Shown piece after piece: positions 1-6,240 of a stretch of 6,946 bases of DNA (its first letter is position 1; each line of letters opens with the position of its first letter). Both the position numbers and the translations under genes were made by a program. The DNA comes from an uncultured Ruminococcus sp. (GTDB lineage Bacteria; Bacillota; Clostridia; Oscillospirales; Acutalibacteraceae). Under the pieces are notes generated by a model. It saw only the letters and a list, made by a program, of their open reading frames with translations, was not told where the DNA came from and made no database searches. Location: NCBI GenBank assembly GCA_902772795.1, contig CACYBZ010000220.1, positions 1 through 6,946 of the forward strand. The letters are read 5' to 3'.

Positions 1-82
1 CCCTGATGGGGTTGAGGGGCAAAGCCCCTCACAGGGGTTCGGGGACGGAGTCCCTGATGGGGTTGAGGGGTCACACCCTCTC
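1..82. repeat. G/C-rich hairpin-forming intergenic repeat (partial)
   Basis: A 19-base unit starting CCCTGATGGGGTTGAGGGG occurs at 1-19 and again at 52-70, a period of 51. Between the copies are compact dyads: GAGGGGC/GCCCCTC at 14-20 and 24-30 around a 3-nt loop, and GGGAC/GTCCC at 42-46 and 50-54 around a 3-nt loop. The second copy continues into a degraded form of the first hairpin (GAGGG 65-69, CCCTC 76-80). The stretch has no open frame and is far more G-rich than the genes beside it. It starts about 10 bases past the phosphoesterase stop codon. It resembles the dispersed intergenic repeats of some Clostridia and may continue beyond the window. It could help end the upstream transcript, but no T-tract follows any hairpin on the minus strand. 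Confidence 0.7.
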
Positions 83-91
83 ATATCACTC

Positions 92-679
92 TTAAATTTC
101 GGTGATGCAATACTCAAAGGCATTCACAACGGTAGTATCTCCAAACTGAGAAATCTGCGGTATATTGGCTCCATAACTGCGATGAATATGTCCGTGAAAG
201 AAAAATTTCGGCGAGAATTTCTGCAAAAGTTCGTTGAAACATTCAAACCCTCTGTGCGGAAGATTGTCAAAATCATTAAAATGCCTTGCCGGTGCGTGAG
301 TTACCAGAATGTCAATTCCTTTATGCCGCATTAATGAAAATTTCAACCTTCGGATTCTTCGCTTCATCTGCCTTTCGGTATACATATACTTTCCGGGACG
401 ATAACGATATGACCCTCCCAGTCCCATAATACGCAGTCCGTTGAATTCAATAATTTTGTCGTCAATACAGATACAACCGTCCGGTTCCCGAGAAAAATGT
501 TCATCGTGATTACCATGCACATAAAGCAGCGGACATCGTGCCATGGTTACTAAAAATTCGAGGTATTCTACCTTCAAATCTCCACAGGAAATAATCACAT
601 CAAAACCTTTCAGCCTGCCAGGCTGATAATATTCATAGAAACGATCTGCTTCTATATCGGAAACCAACAATACCTTCAT
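92..679 (-). CDS. Calcineurin-like metallophosphoesterase family protein
   Basis: This is a complete 195-residue, probably cytoplasmic, phosphoesterase with no signal peptide or membrane segment. The metal-site motifs of the calcineurin-like superfamily appear in order: SD-I-E (D8, E10), CGDL (D34), HGNHDE (N57, H58), VTHAP (H128) and HGHIH (H162, H164, H166). The first motif is normally D-x-H; here the His is Glu, which I recall as typical of a Clostridial subgroup. Residues 103-113 are very basic (several Arg/Lys), possibly a nucleic-acid or phosphate contact. Its start lies 21 nt beyond the stop of the ParB-like/BMP gene, so the two are probably one transcript; the nearest Shine-Dalgarno candidate is AAGGG about 12 nt upstream. 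The substrate cannot be told: phosphodiester, nucleotide or protein phosphate are all possible. Family assignment is firm, function is open. Confidence 0.9.
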   Translation of the reverse strand: MKVLLVSDIEADRFYEYYQPGRLKGFDVIISCGDLKVEYLEFLVTMARCPLLYVHGNHDEHFSREPDGCICIDDKIIEFNGLRIMGLGGSYRYRPGKYMYTERQMKRRIRRLKFSLMRHKGIDILVTHAPARHFNDFDNLPHRGFECFNELLQKFSPKFFFHGHIHRSYGANIPQISQFGDTTVVNAFEYCITEI

Positions 680-700
680 TACCTGATACCGCCCTTTTCT

Positions 701-2635
701 TTATTCTTCCACTGAGTTTGTCTGTGACTTCTCTACACCTACAACATCTACTGTCGCCTTTCCCATATACGTCAGTTCATCGTAAGCGGGAATATCTCCC
801 ACGACATTTTCAACAAGATAATCCATACTGATTATCTGTTCCAATGTCAGTGACTTCTGTCCCTTTCCCATGATATCTCCCTTTTGCGTATAGAACGGGG
901 TGAGAAACGGAGAAGCAAAATCGTGTATAAAAGTTTCTCGGAAAAAGTCGGCACACCGTCTTGAGGCTAATGGTAATGCTCCTGCATATTCTATATCAAC
1001 TACACCTGCTGACATTCCCCAATAATAATTCAGGGCTCTGCTGCTATTGGCGTATTCGTCCTTGACTGTGTTATTGTTGAACATCCGTCGGAGAATTTCT
1101 TCATAATAAATTCCCCATTTCCATACAGGTACAGCCAACAGTTCAGATTTTCCGTCATGAATTCGGGACAATCCGAAACTGTGACGGTCGTCATTCTGAA
1201 ATCTTGCCGTGTCCTGTGAGGAAATAATGTGAATATCCTGCTTTGTCAGCGATAATGCAGCGTTTTTTGCTCCCTTTACCGATGACCATTCCAGAAATAC
1301 CTTGGAACGGGGGTTTGTCATCTGTGCACCCAAAGCAAAAGCATTAATTCCCGCTATCTGCCCGAAAATAGGATAGTCACACACATAACCCAGACGTCCG
1401 CTTTCTGACAACGCTCCTGCCAGAACACCTAAAATGAACTTCGCTTCGTACATTCTGGTATAATATGTTCTGACATAACGATGTGAGATATTCAATGAAC
1501 AGTTCATAATGACTATATCAGGGTGTTCTACCGCCGCACGCAGACTTGCCTGCAACATACGGGGCGATGTGGTAAAAATTAACTTATTACCGTCCGCTAT
1601 CGCCTGTTCGATAACTTTCAACGGGTCGGACTCCATAGCGTCGGTGTATGCCGTTGTTTCCAGCTTGTCGCCAAATACGCACTCTACGTGTAAACGCCCC
1701 TGTTCATGGTCATTTACCCAACCTGACTTTTCAGGATTTCCGTCATGAACAAATGCCACTTTCCATACGGACTGCTTCGGAAAAGCGATTGCGGATAAAA
1801 TAATATTCGGCTTTTTTTCCTCTGCGGGTGTCGGTTTCAGCTCGATAGTACTGCCTTTTCCCTTTAGTGTGATGTCTTCCCACATTTTTTTAAGGTTTTT
1901 CCTGATATCCGCATTTTCTGCTGTCAAAAGCTGTGCATAGCCGTACACCTGAATGTAGCTCAGCATAGCATCTCCGACTGTTGTTGATAATTTATCACCG
2001 CCTACAGCCGTGTACGCTTTTTCAAAAGAACAATATACACTGGAAAATACTTTTCTTTCATCTTCTGACCATAATTCCCCTTCGGCTTTTCCCAGCAGTT
2101 TGTTGAGTACCTTATAACTTCCTTTTTTGGAAAACTCGATGAAATTAATCCGACTGAATTTGTTGAACTCCACAAATTCATAATACATCTGTACCGCTTC
2201 GTCTTCTGTTTTTTCGGGTAAAATCCGTGTCACATTACCGACAATACTGTAAGCGTCAAAGAATTTCATCACGCTGACACGTTTGTTTCCCTCTTCTACA
2301 TAGTAACGGTTCATATATTCATAGACCTTGATAGGGTCTCTTATTCCCTCCGTCAGATGTGACTGACAAAGATTTTTCCATTTATCGGCAAATTCTGTTG
2401 TTTCTTCAAGAATAGGCATGAAATTCGGGGCAAAAGCATTTACACGACCTCTTGATTTCGTTCCGACAATGAGTTTCAGGGGAATTTCTGACAATCCCAA
2501 ATTAATTCCTGTGGTGATTTTTTCCTGCGACACGAAATCGTCCATAACGGGCAGACAGGGGGATTTTCCCTTGACAACACACATTCTGTAGTCTTTCTGG
2601 GCAAGTCGCAATGCCTCTTTGTAATATTCGTTCAT
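701..2635 (-). CDS. ParB-like domain / BMP (Med-type) nucleoside-binding domain fusion protein
   Basis: This predicted 644-residue protein has two recognisable parts. Residues about 44-130 look like a ParB-type N-terminal domain: a DPIKVYE segment (100-106) leads into EEGNKRVSV (114-122), matching the ParB pattern of a preferred-value strand followed by G-[NE]-[KR]-R. Residues about 130-275 are a mostly helical spacer without a recognised domain, ending in a Lys/Pro/Glu-rich linker. Residues about 292-590 resemble the BMP/Med/PnrA periplasmic-binding fold, beginning with WKVAFVHDG and containing FGQIAGINAFALGA and a later AGVVDIEY. BMP proteins usually bind purine nucleosides outside the cell, but this one has no signal peptide or lipobox, so it is probably a cytoplasmic sensor or regulator (inference). 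I chose the ATG at 2635 because GGAGGAG lies 5 nt upstream; an in-frame ATG at 2704 sits at the predicted transcription start and lacks a ribosome site. Likely co-transcribed with the phosphoesterase. Confidence 0.85.
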   Translation of the reverse strand: MNEYYKEALRLAQKDYRMCVVKGKSPCLPVMDDFVSQEKITTGINLGLSEIPLKLIVGTKSRGRVNAFAPNFMPILEETTEFADKWKNLCQSHLTEGIRDPIKVYEYMNRYYVEEGNKRVSVMKFFDAYSIVGNVTRILPEKTEDEAVQMYYEFVEFNKFSRINFIEFSKKGSYKVLNKLLGKAEGELWSEDERKVFSSVYCSFEKAYTAVGGDKLSTTVGDAMLSYIQVYGYAQLLTAENADIRKNLKKMWEDITLKGKGSTIELKPTPAEEKKPNIILSAIAFPKQSVWKVAFVHDGNPEKSGWVNDHEQGRLHVECVFGDKLETTAYTDAMESDPLKVIEQAIADGNKLIFTTSPRMLQASLRAAVEHPDIVIMNCSLNISHRYVRTYYTRMYEAKFILGVLAGALSESGRLGYVCDYPIFGQIAGINAFALGAQMTNPRSKVFLEWSSVKGAKNAALSLTKQDIHIISSQDTARFQNDDRHSFGLSRIHDGKSELLAVPVWKWGIYYEEILRRMFNNNTVKDEYANSSRALNYYWGMSAGVVDIEYAGALPLASRRCADFFRETFIHDFASPFLTPFYTQKGDIMGKGQKSLTLEQIISMDYLVENVVGDIPAYDELTYMGKATVDVVGVEKSQTNSVEE

Positions 2636-2640
2636 AATAA

Positions 2641-2647
2641 CTCCTCC
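2641..2647 (-). promoter_or_regulatory. Ribosome binding site deciding the start of the ParB-like/BMP gene
   Basis: GGAGGAG on the minus strand, 5 nt before the ATG at 2635, is a near-perfect Shine-Dalgarno. It decides against the longer reading from 2704, which would add 23 residues and has no such site. Confidence 0.85.
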
Positions 2648-2708
2648 GAATTCGTAAAAATTCGTAATGGAAATTCTGTGATAATCGCTATCGCAAAATT
2701 TCATATGA

Positions 2709-2737
2709 ATGATACTACAAATTTGTCGTTTTGTCTA
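2709..2737 (-). promoter_or_regulatory. SigA-type promoter of the ParB-like/BMP - phosphoesterase operon
   Basis: On the minus strand a -35 box TAGACA (2732-2737, 5/6 to consensus) is separated by exactly 17 nt from a -10 box TATCAT (2709-2714, 5/6). Transcription would start near 2702, giving an untranslated leader of about 67 nt before the ATG at 2635. The spacer holds a perfect 10-bp palindrome, ACAAATTTGT (2717-2726), which could be an operator. Confidence 0.7.
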
Positions 2738-2821
2738 CCCACAAGATAGAGAAATTAGGTGTTTTCCCGTGGCTGATTTGATGATAAATGCTATATATAA
2801 TTTAGGGAATATATATGGGAT

Positions 2822-3727
2822 TCAGGTAAGCTTTTGCAGAACAGCAAAGATTTTTTCTTTTTGGGCAAGTCCCGAAGAAAATGCCGTCGCATTGCCACAA
2901 GCAGAACCTAAACGCAAAGCATAGCGGTAATCTTTTGTTTTTTCGTAGCCTGCAATAAATCCCGCTATCATGGAATCCCCTGCCCCCACTGTATTAATGA
3001 CTTTTTCTTTCAATACGTTGGAATGGTAAATATTACCGTCTTCGGCGAAAAGTACCGCTCCCTCTCCGCCAAGCGAAACAAGCACGTTTCTTGCACCGAG
3101 TTCCCTCAGAACAAATGCACTGTTTCGGATATCCTGTTCTGTTGCCATCTCCTTTCGGAATATTTCTGAAAGTTCCTGACGGTTTGGCTTAATCAGAAAA
3201 GGTCGGTAAGGCATACAGTTCAGCAACAGCTTTTCCGTTGCGTCAACGACTATACGAACATCTTTCCCCTCAAGACGTTGCAGAATTTGTTCATAGGCAT
3301 TGTCTGAAACCGCTTTGGGAATACTTCCTGCCAGTACTATTGTATCACCGTCTGTTATTTTTTCGGTTTTCAAGAGCAACTGTCCAAATTCGCTGTCGGA
3401 AATATAAGGCCCCTGAGTGTTGATTTCACTTTCTTTATCCGCTTTTATTTTGAGATTAATACGGGAAATGCCGTCTTTCAGACGGATAAATTCAGAACAA
3501 ATTCCCATCTTCTGCAAGCCGTTTTCAATCGCTTCTCCTGTAAAGCCTGCTGTAAATCCGAGTGCTGTACTCTGGATACCCAGTTCCGAAAGTACACAGG
3601 ATACATTTATTCCTTTACCTCCGATATAATATTCTTCGTTGGTGGTGCGGTTGGTAATACCGCTGACAAACCGTTCAAGACGGACAACATAATCAATAGA
3701 TGGGTTTAATGTCACTGTGTAAATCAT
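2822..3727 (-). CDS. fruK: 1-phosphofructokinase family sugar kinase (PfkB superfamily)
   Basis: This 301-residue cytoplasmic kinase most likely phosphorylates fructose 1-phosphate to fructose 1,6-bisphosphate with ATP. The N-terminus MIYTVTLNPSIDY, the GGKGINVS motif (36-43), the ETEIN-like ESEIN (99-103), LAGSIP (132-137), IKPN..E (179-185) and the PfkB signature GAGDS (248-252, catalytic base D251) follow the FruK/LacC group in order and at normal length. The DATG segment usual in FruK reads DATE (162-165). The start at 3727 is favoured over an in-frame extension to 3811 because AAAGGTG lies 5 nt upstream and the shorter form starts exactly like the family. It lies downstream of a terminator and no fru PTS gene or fruR regulator is visible, so fructose 1-phosphate would have to come from a transporter encoded elsewhere. 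Tagatose-6-phosphate kinase (LacC) is the main alternative. Confidence 0.88.
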   Translation of the reverse strand: MIYTVTLNPSIDYVVRLERFVSGITNRTTNEEYYIGGKGINVSCVLSELGIQSTALGFTAGFTGEAIENGLQKMGICSEFIRLKDGISRINLKIKADKESEINTQGPYISDSEFGQLLLKTEKITDGDTIVLAGSIPKAVSDNAYEQILQRLEGKDVRIVVDATEKLLLNCMPYRPFLIKPNRQELSEIFRKEMATEQDIRNSAFVLRELGARNVLVSLGGEGAVLFAEDGNIYHSNVLKEKVINTVGAGDSMIAGFIAGYEKTKDYRYALRLGSACGNATAFSSGLAQKEKIFAVLQKLT

Positions 3728-3732
3728 TTTTT

Positions 3733-3739
3733 CACCTTT
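3733..3739 (-). promoter_or_regulatory. Ribosome binding site deciding the start of the fruK-like gene
   Basis: AAAGGTG on the minus strand, 5 nt before the ATG at 3727. The longer in-frame reading to 3811 would begin inside the terminator of the upstream operon, so this site fixes the start. Confidence 0.75.
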
Positions 3740-3780
3740 CTCATCTGATGTTCTGTATGTATGTTTTTGATAACGATAAC

Positions 3781-3819
3781 AAAAAACGGCTATGGCAGAT
3801 ATCTTCGCCAATAACCGTT
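3781..3819 (-). terminator. Intrinsic terminator of the amino-acid ABC transporter operon
   Basis: On the minus strand, arms 3807-3819 (AACGGTTATTGGC) and 3785-3796 (GCCATAGCCGTT) pair with one G-U pair and one bulged T around a 10-nt loop, and run straight into six T residues (3786-3781). It begins 19 nt after the ATPase stop codon. A GATAAC outside the left arm (3817-3822) could also pair with GTTATC just past the T-tract (3775-3780), giving an alternative fold. Confidence 0.88.
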
Positions 3820-3838
3820 ATCTTCGTCATGAATACTA

Positions 3839-4582
3839 TCAGAGTACTTTTGAAAGAAAATCTTTCAGTCTGGGGTGCTGAGGATTTTCAAAGAAACTTT
3901 TCGGGTCTGACTGTTCGACAATTACACCGCCGTCAACAAAGGCAACACTGCTGGCAACTTCTCTGGCAAACCCCATCTCATGTGTGACAACTACCATCGT
4001 CATACCGTCCTTTGCCAGTTGTTTCATAACTTCCAGTACCTCCCCTACCATCTCAGGGTCTAAAGCACTTGTCGGCTCGTCAAAAAGCATAACGTCAGGA
4101 TTCATACACAATGCCCTGACAATGGCAATTCGCTGTTTCTGTCCGCCCGAAAGCTGTGACGGATAGGCATTGGCTCTGTCCTGCAATCCGACTTTCTCCA
4201 GAAGTTTCATGGCTGTATCTTCGGCTGTCTTCTTATCCAGTTTCAGCAACTTCATCGGGGCGATAGTCATATTTCTTAAAACGGTCATATGCGGAAACAG
4301 GTTGAACTGCTGAAATACCATTCCCATTTTCTGACGGTGCAGATTAATGTCAACGGATTTGTCGGTAATATCTGTACCTTCAAAAAAGATTTGTCCGTCT
4401 GTAGGTTCTTCCAGAAGATTGAGGCAACGCAGAAAAGTGGATTTTCCCGACCCCGATGCACCGACAACTACCAGTACATCGCCCTTTTTGATTTCTGCAT
4501 TAATGCCTTTCAGAACTTCCGTATCACCGAAACGCTTATGTAATTTCTGGACTTTAATCAGAATATCCTTATCAGTGTTCAT
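3839..4582 (-). CDS. Polar amino acid ABC transporter, ATP-binding protein (GlnQ type)
   Basis: This 247-residue ATPase energises the transporter encoded with it, at the inner face of the membrane. All ABC motifs are intact: Walker [10 protein letters not shown] (41-49), Q-loop Q91 in FQQFNLFPH, signature LSGGQ (144-148), Walker B VMLFDEP (164-170) with catalytic E169, D-loop SALD (172-175) and switch H201 in VVTHEMGFA. The FNLFPHMTV segment and overall length are typical of the GlnQ/ArtP/HisP amino-acid group. The gene overlaps the permease gene by 11 bp, which suggests translational coupling; an AAGAGG lies 10 nt before the ATG, within the permease reading frame. It is the last gene of the operon and is followed by an intrinsic terminator. 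The exact amino acid transported cannot be read from the ATPase. Confidence 0.96.
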   Translation of the reverse strand: MNTDKDILIKVQKLHKRFGDTEVLKGINAEIKKGDVLVVVGASGSGKSTFLRCLNLLEEPTDGQIFFEGTDITDKSVDINLHRQKMGMVFQQFNLFPHMTVLRNMTIAPMKLLKLDKKTAEDTAMKLLEKVGLQDRANAYPSQLSGGQKQRIAIVRALCMNPDVMLFDEPTSALDPEMVGEVLEVMKQLAKDGMTMVVVTHEMGFAREVASSVAFVDGGVIVEQSDPKSFFENPQHPRLKDFLSKVL

Positions 4583-5303
4583 TGTTACGCAACCTCTTTT
4601 CCAGCTTTTTCAGCAGTGCCGACAATATCAGCACGATTATCAGATAAATCAAGGCTACCACTACCAGCGGGAAAAATGCCTCGTAGGTTCGGGAACGGAT
4701 AAGATTACCGACATAAGTAAGGTCTTTCAGGGCAACGTAACCCGCAATGGAAGTTTCTTTCAGCAGAACAATAAATTCATTGCCCAAAGCGGGGAGAATG
4801 TTCTTTACTGCCTGCGGAACAACAATGAACATCATGGTCTGCGGATAGTTGAACCCTAACGAACGGCTTGCCTCGGACTGTCCTTTGTCAACCGACATAA
4901 TACCCGAACGGACAATTTCTGCCACATAGGCTCCTGAATTCAGTCCGAAAGAAAGAATTGCCGAAAAAATACCGTTTCGTGACGAGGCAAATATAACGTA
5001 ATACATAATCATCAGCTGAATGACCGCTGGCGTTCCCCTGATGACGGTGATGTAAATATTGCAGATGAAATTGAGGAATTTCAGCAGGTAATCGCTGAAT
5101 TTGTTGCACTTACGATGTGCCAGGTTCATATCATAGGTGGAACGAATGATAGCAATAAGAAACCCTACAGCAATACCGATAAGTGTAGCAAAAAATGTGA
5201 TTTCCAACGTAACACCAAGACCGTTCAGCAACTGCAACCAACGGTCGTCAGTGATAAACGTCTTGGTAAAACTTTTGGAAACGCTTTCAAAAAAATCATT
5301 CAT
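4572..5303 (-). CDS. Polar amino acid ABC transporter, permease protein (HisM/GlnP type)
   Basis: This 243-residue integral membrane protein forms the channel, probably as a homodimer since only one permease gene is present. Hydrophobic segments lie at about 29-53, 78-106, 112-131, 155-181 and 211-231. The family landmarks are IRGTP (88-92), the N-[SA]-GAY-x-AE segment (122-129) and the EAA loop (144-163, EASRSLGF..........VVP) that docks with the ATPase. I start it at the ATG at 5303, with AAGG 9 nt upstream; an in-frame TTG two codons earlier is only 3 nt from that site and is unlikely. It lies 84 nt downstream of the binding protein gene, with a hairpin between them, and overlaps the ATPase gene by 11 bp. 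A charged stretch at about 54-75, between the first two membrane segments, is somewhat long for the family. Confidence 0.95.
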   Translation of the reverse strand: MNDFFESVSKSFTKTFITDDRWLQLLNGLGVTLEITFFATLIGIAVGFLIAIIRSTYDMNLAHRKCNKFSDYLLKFLNFICNIYITVIRGTPAVIQLMIMYYVIFASSRNGIFSAILSFGLNSGAYVAEIVRSGIMSVDKGQSEASRSLGFNYPQTMMFIVVPQAVKNILPALGNEFIVLLKETSIAGYVALKDLTYVGNLIRSRTYEAFFPLVVVALIYLIIVLILSALLKKLEKRLRNNEH

Positions 5304-5330
5304 AGTCAAATACCTTTTCTGTCAGAGAAA

Positions 5331-5360
5331 GCCGTCACCCTGTAAACAAATGATGACGGC
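5331..5360 (-). terminator. Intra-operon hairpin between binding protein and permease genes
   Basis: GCCGTCA (minus strand, 5354-5360) pairs with TGACGGC (5331-5337); two further inner pairs leave a loop of about 12 nt. The following bases are TTTCTCTG, a broken T-tract. This is likely a partial terminator or an mRNA-stabilising hairpin that keeps binding protein output above permease and ATPase output, a common arrangement in such operons. The weak T-tract argues against full termination. Confidence 0.55.
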
Positions 5361-5387
5361 TGTTGAATTTTCTGCCTGAGCTGATGA

Positions 5388-6224
5388 TTATTCTTTGACA
5401 ATCATAACCTGTGTAGCGGTAGTATAAGAGTCTGTAAAGTTGACAGCTTCTTTTCTTTCGTCCGTTACCGTCATTCCTGCCATGCCGAAATCGGCTTTTC
5501 CTGTTGTGACGGCTGTGATAATCGCATCAAATTCCATGTCGTCAATTACCAGTTTATAACCCATCTTATCACATACTGCCTGGGCTATCATCGCATCAAT
5601 TCCGACAACCTGTCCACTTTCTTTATACTCGTAGGGTTCAAATGCTGCGTTGGTTGCCATATGCAGTTCACCTTTGGAAGTATCTGTTCCCTCAGGTGTC
5701 GTGTAAGGGGATTTTCCTTTGGTATCGTCACCAATGAAATTGTCTATGATTTTTTTCAGTGTGCCGTCTTTCTTCAGTTCAGCAAGTGCCTTGTTGAAGT
5801 TTGTCGTGAGTTCTGTATTGTCTTTGGCAATAGCAACGGCATATTCTTCTTTTTCAAACGGTTCGTCCAGAATTTTCAGTCCCTCATTCTGTGCGACAAA
5901 TGCCTTTGCCGGTTCACTGTCAATAATGACACAGTCTACTTTTCCCTGCGACAATGCCAGCACTGCATCAGCACCTTTGCTGAAACGCTCAATAACAGAA
6001 CCTTCTTTCTCATAATCTGACGCATAGACATCACCTGTCGTTCCCAGCTGAACACCGATTTTTGCCCCTTTAAGGTCGTCCTTTGTGGTGATTTTTTTAC
6101 CGTCCTGAGTGTCAGCTACAGATGCTGTACTGTCCGCATTGTTTCCGCTGTTACATGACGACAACATCAGGCATGATGTTCCGATAATTGCTCCTGCCAA
6201 AATGATTGATAATAATTTTTTCAT
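5388..6224 (-). CDS. Amino-acid ABC transporter substrate-binding lipoprotein with circularly permuted SBP_bac_3 domain
   Basis: This 278-residue lipoprotein captures the transporter's substrate outside the membrane. Its signal peptide MKKLLSIILAG... ends in lipobox LSSC (C24, the likely lipidated residue; C18 is a weaker alternative), followed by a Ser/Asn/Asp-rich tether to about 43. The domain order is swapped. Residues 44-165 are the part normally found after the first hinge: DLKGAKIGVQLGTTGD (50-65), GADAVLAL..GKVDCVIIDSEPA (84-106) and the closing LKKDGTLKKIIDNFI (150-164). A flexible linker (165-185) leads to residues 186-278, which normally begin the mature protein: ELHMATNAAFEPYEY (186-200), VVGID (206-210), EFDAIITAV..GKADFGMAGMTVT.ER (231-257), and hinge strand TQVMIVKE at the C-terminus. 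Expected ligand contacts survive (R257 for carboxylate, D102 for the amino group, T62/T63). Start: ATG with AAGGAG 10 nt upstream. First gene of the operon. Ligand unknown beyond polar amino acid. Confidence 0.93.
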   Translation of the reverse strand: MKKLLSIILAGAIIGTSCLMLSSCNSGNNADSTASVADTQDGKKITTKDDLKGAKIGVQLGTTGDVYASDYEKEGSVIERFSKGADAVLALSQGKVDCVIIDSEPAKAFVAQNEGLKILDEPFEKEEYAVAIAKDNTELTTNFNKALAELKKDGTLKKIIDNFIGDDTKGKSPYTTPEGTDTSKGELHMATNAAFEPYEYKESGQVVGIDAMIAQAVCDKMGYKLVIDDMEFDAIITAVTTGKADFGMAGMTVTDERKEAVNFTDSYTTATQVMIVKE

Positions 6225-6234
6225 GGTCAATGCT

Positions 6235-6240
6235 CTCCTT
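6235..6240 (-). promoter_or_regulatory. Ribosome binding site of the binding lipoprotein gene
   Basis: AAGGAG on the minus strand, 10 nt before the ATG at 6224. An in-frame TTG two codons earlier (6228-6230) is 4 nt from it, but the ATG gives the normal MKK signal-peptide start. Confidence 0.7.

Noticed and set aside
1..82. CRISPR array
   Set aside because: Only two unit copies, with self-complementary sequence between them rather than unique spacers, and no cas genes.
2636..2704. Longer reading of the ParB-like/BMP gene beginning at an ATG at 2704
   Set aside because: It has no ribosome binding site and lies at the predicted transcription start, whereas the ATG at 2635 has GGAGGAG 5 nt upstream.
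2789..2818. A/T-only inverted repeat (TATATATA/TATATAT) after the fruK-like gene as a terminator
   Set aside because: The stem is purely A/T with no G/C core and no following T-tract on the minus strand, so it is unlikely to stop transcription.
3728..3811. 28-residue N-terminal extension of the fruK-like kinase
   Set aside because: It would begin inside the terminator hairpin of the preceding operon, and the shorter form starts with the exact N-terminus typical of FruK.
4347..4859. 170-codon open frame on the plus strand
   Set aside because: It is antisense to well-supported permease and ATPase genes, spans both and shows no domain; it is a shadow of their codon use.
5661..6020. 119-codon plus-strand open frame antisense to the binding protein gene
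   Set aside because: Phe/Cys-rich shadow translation with no ribosome site or recognisable domain.
5388..6224. Binding protein gene as a truncated or frameshifted pseudogene
   Set aside because: The frame is unbroken, the signal peptide and lipobox are intact, both domain halves are complete and each occurs once, and total length is normal; permutation explains it better than decay.
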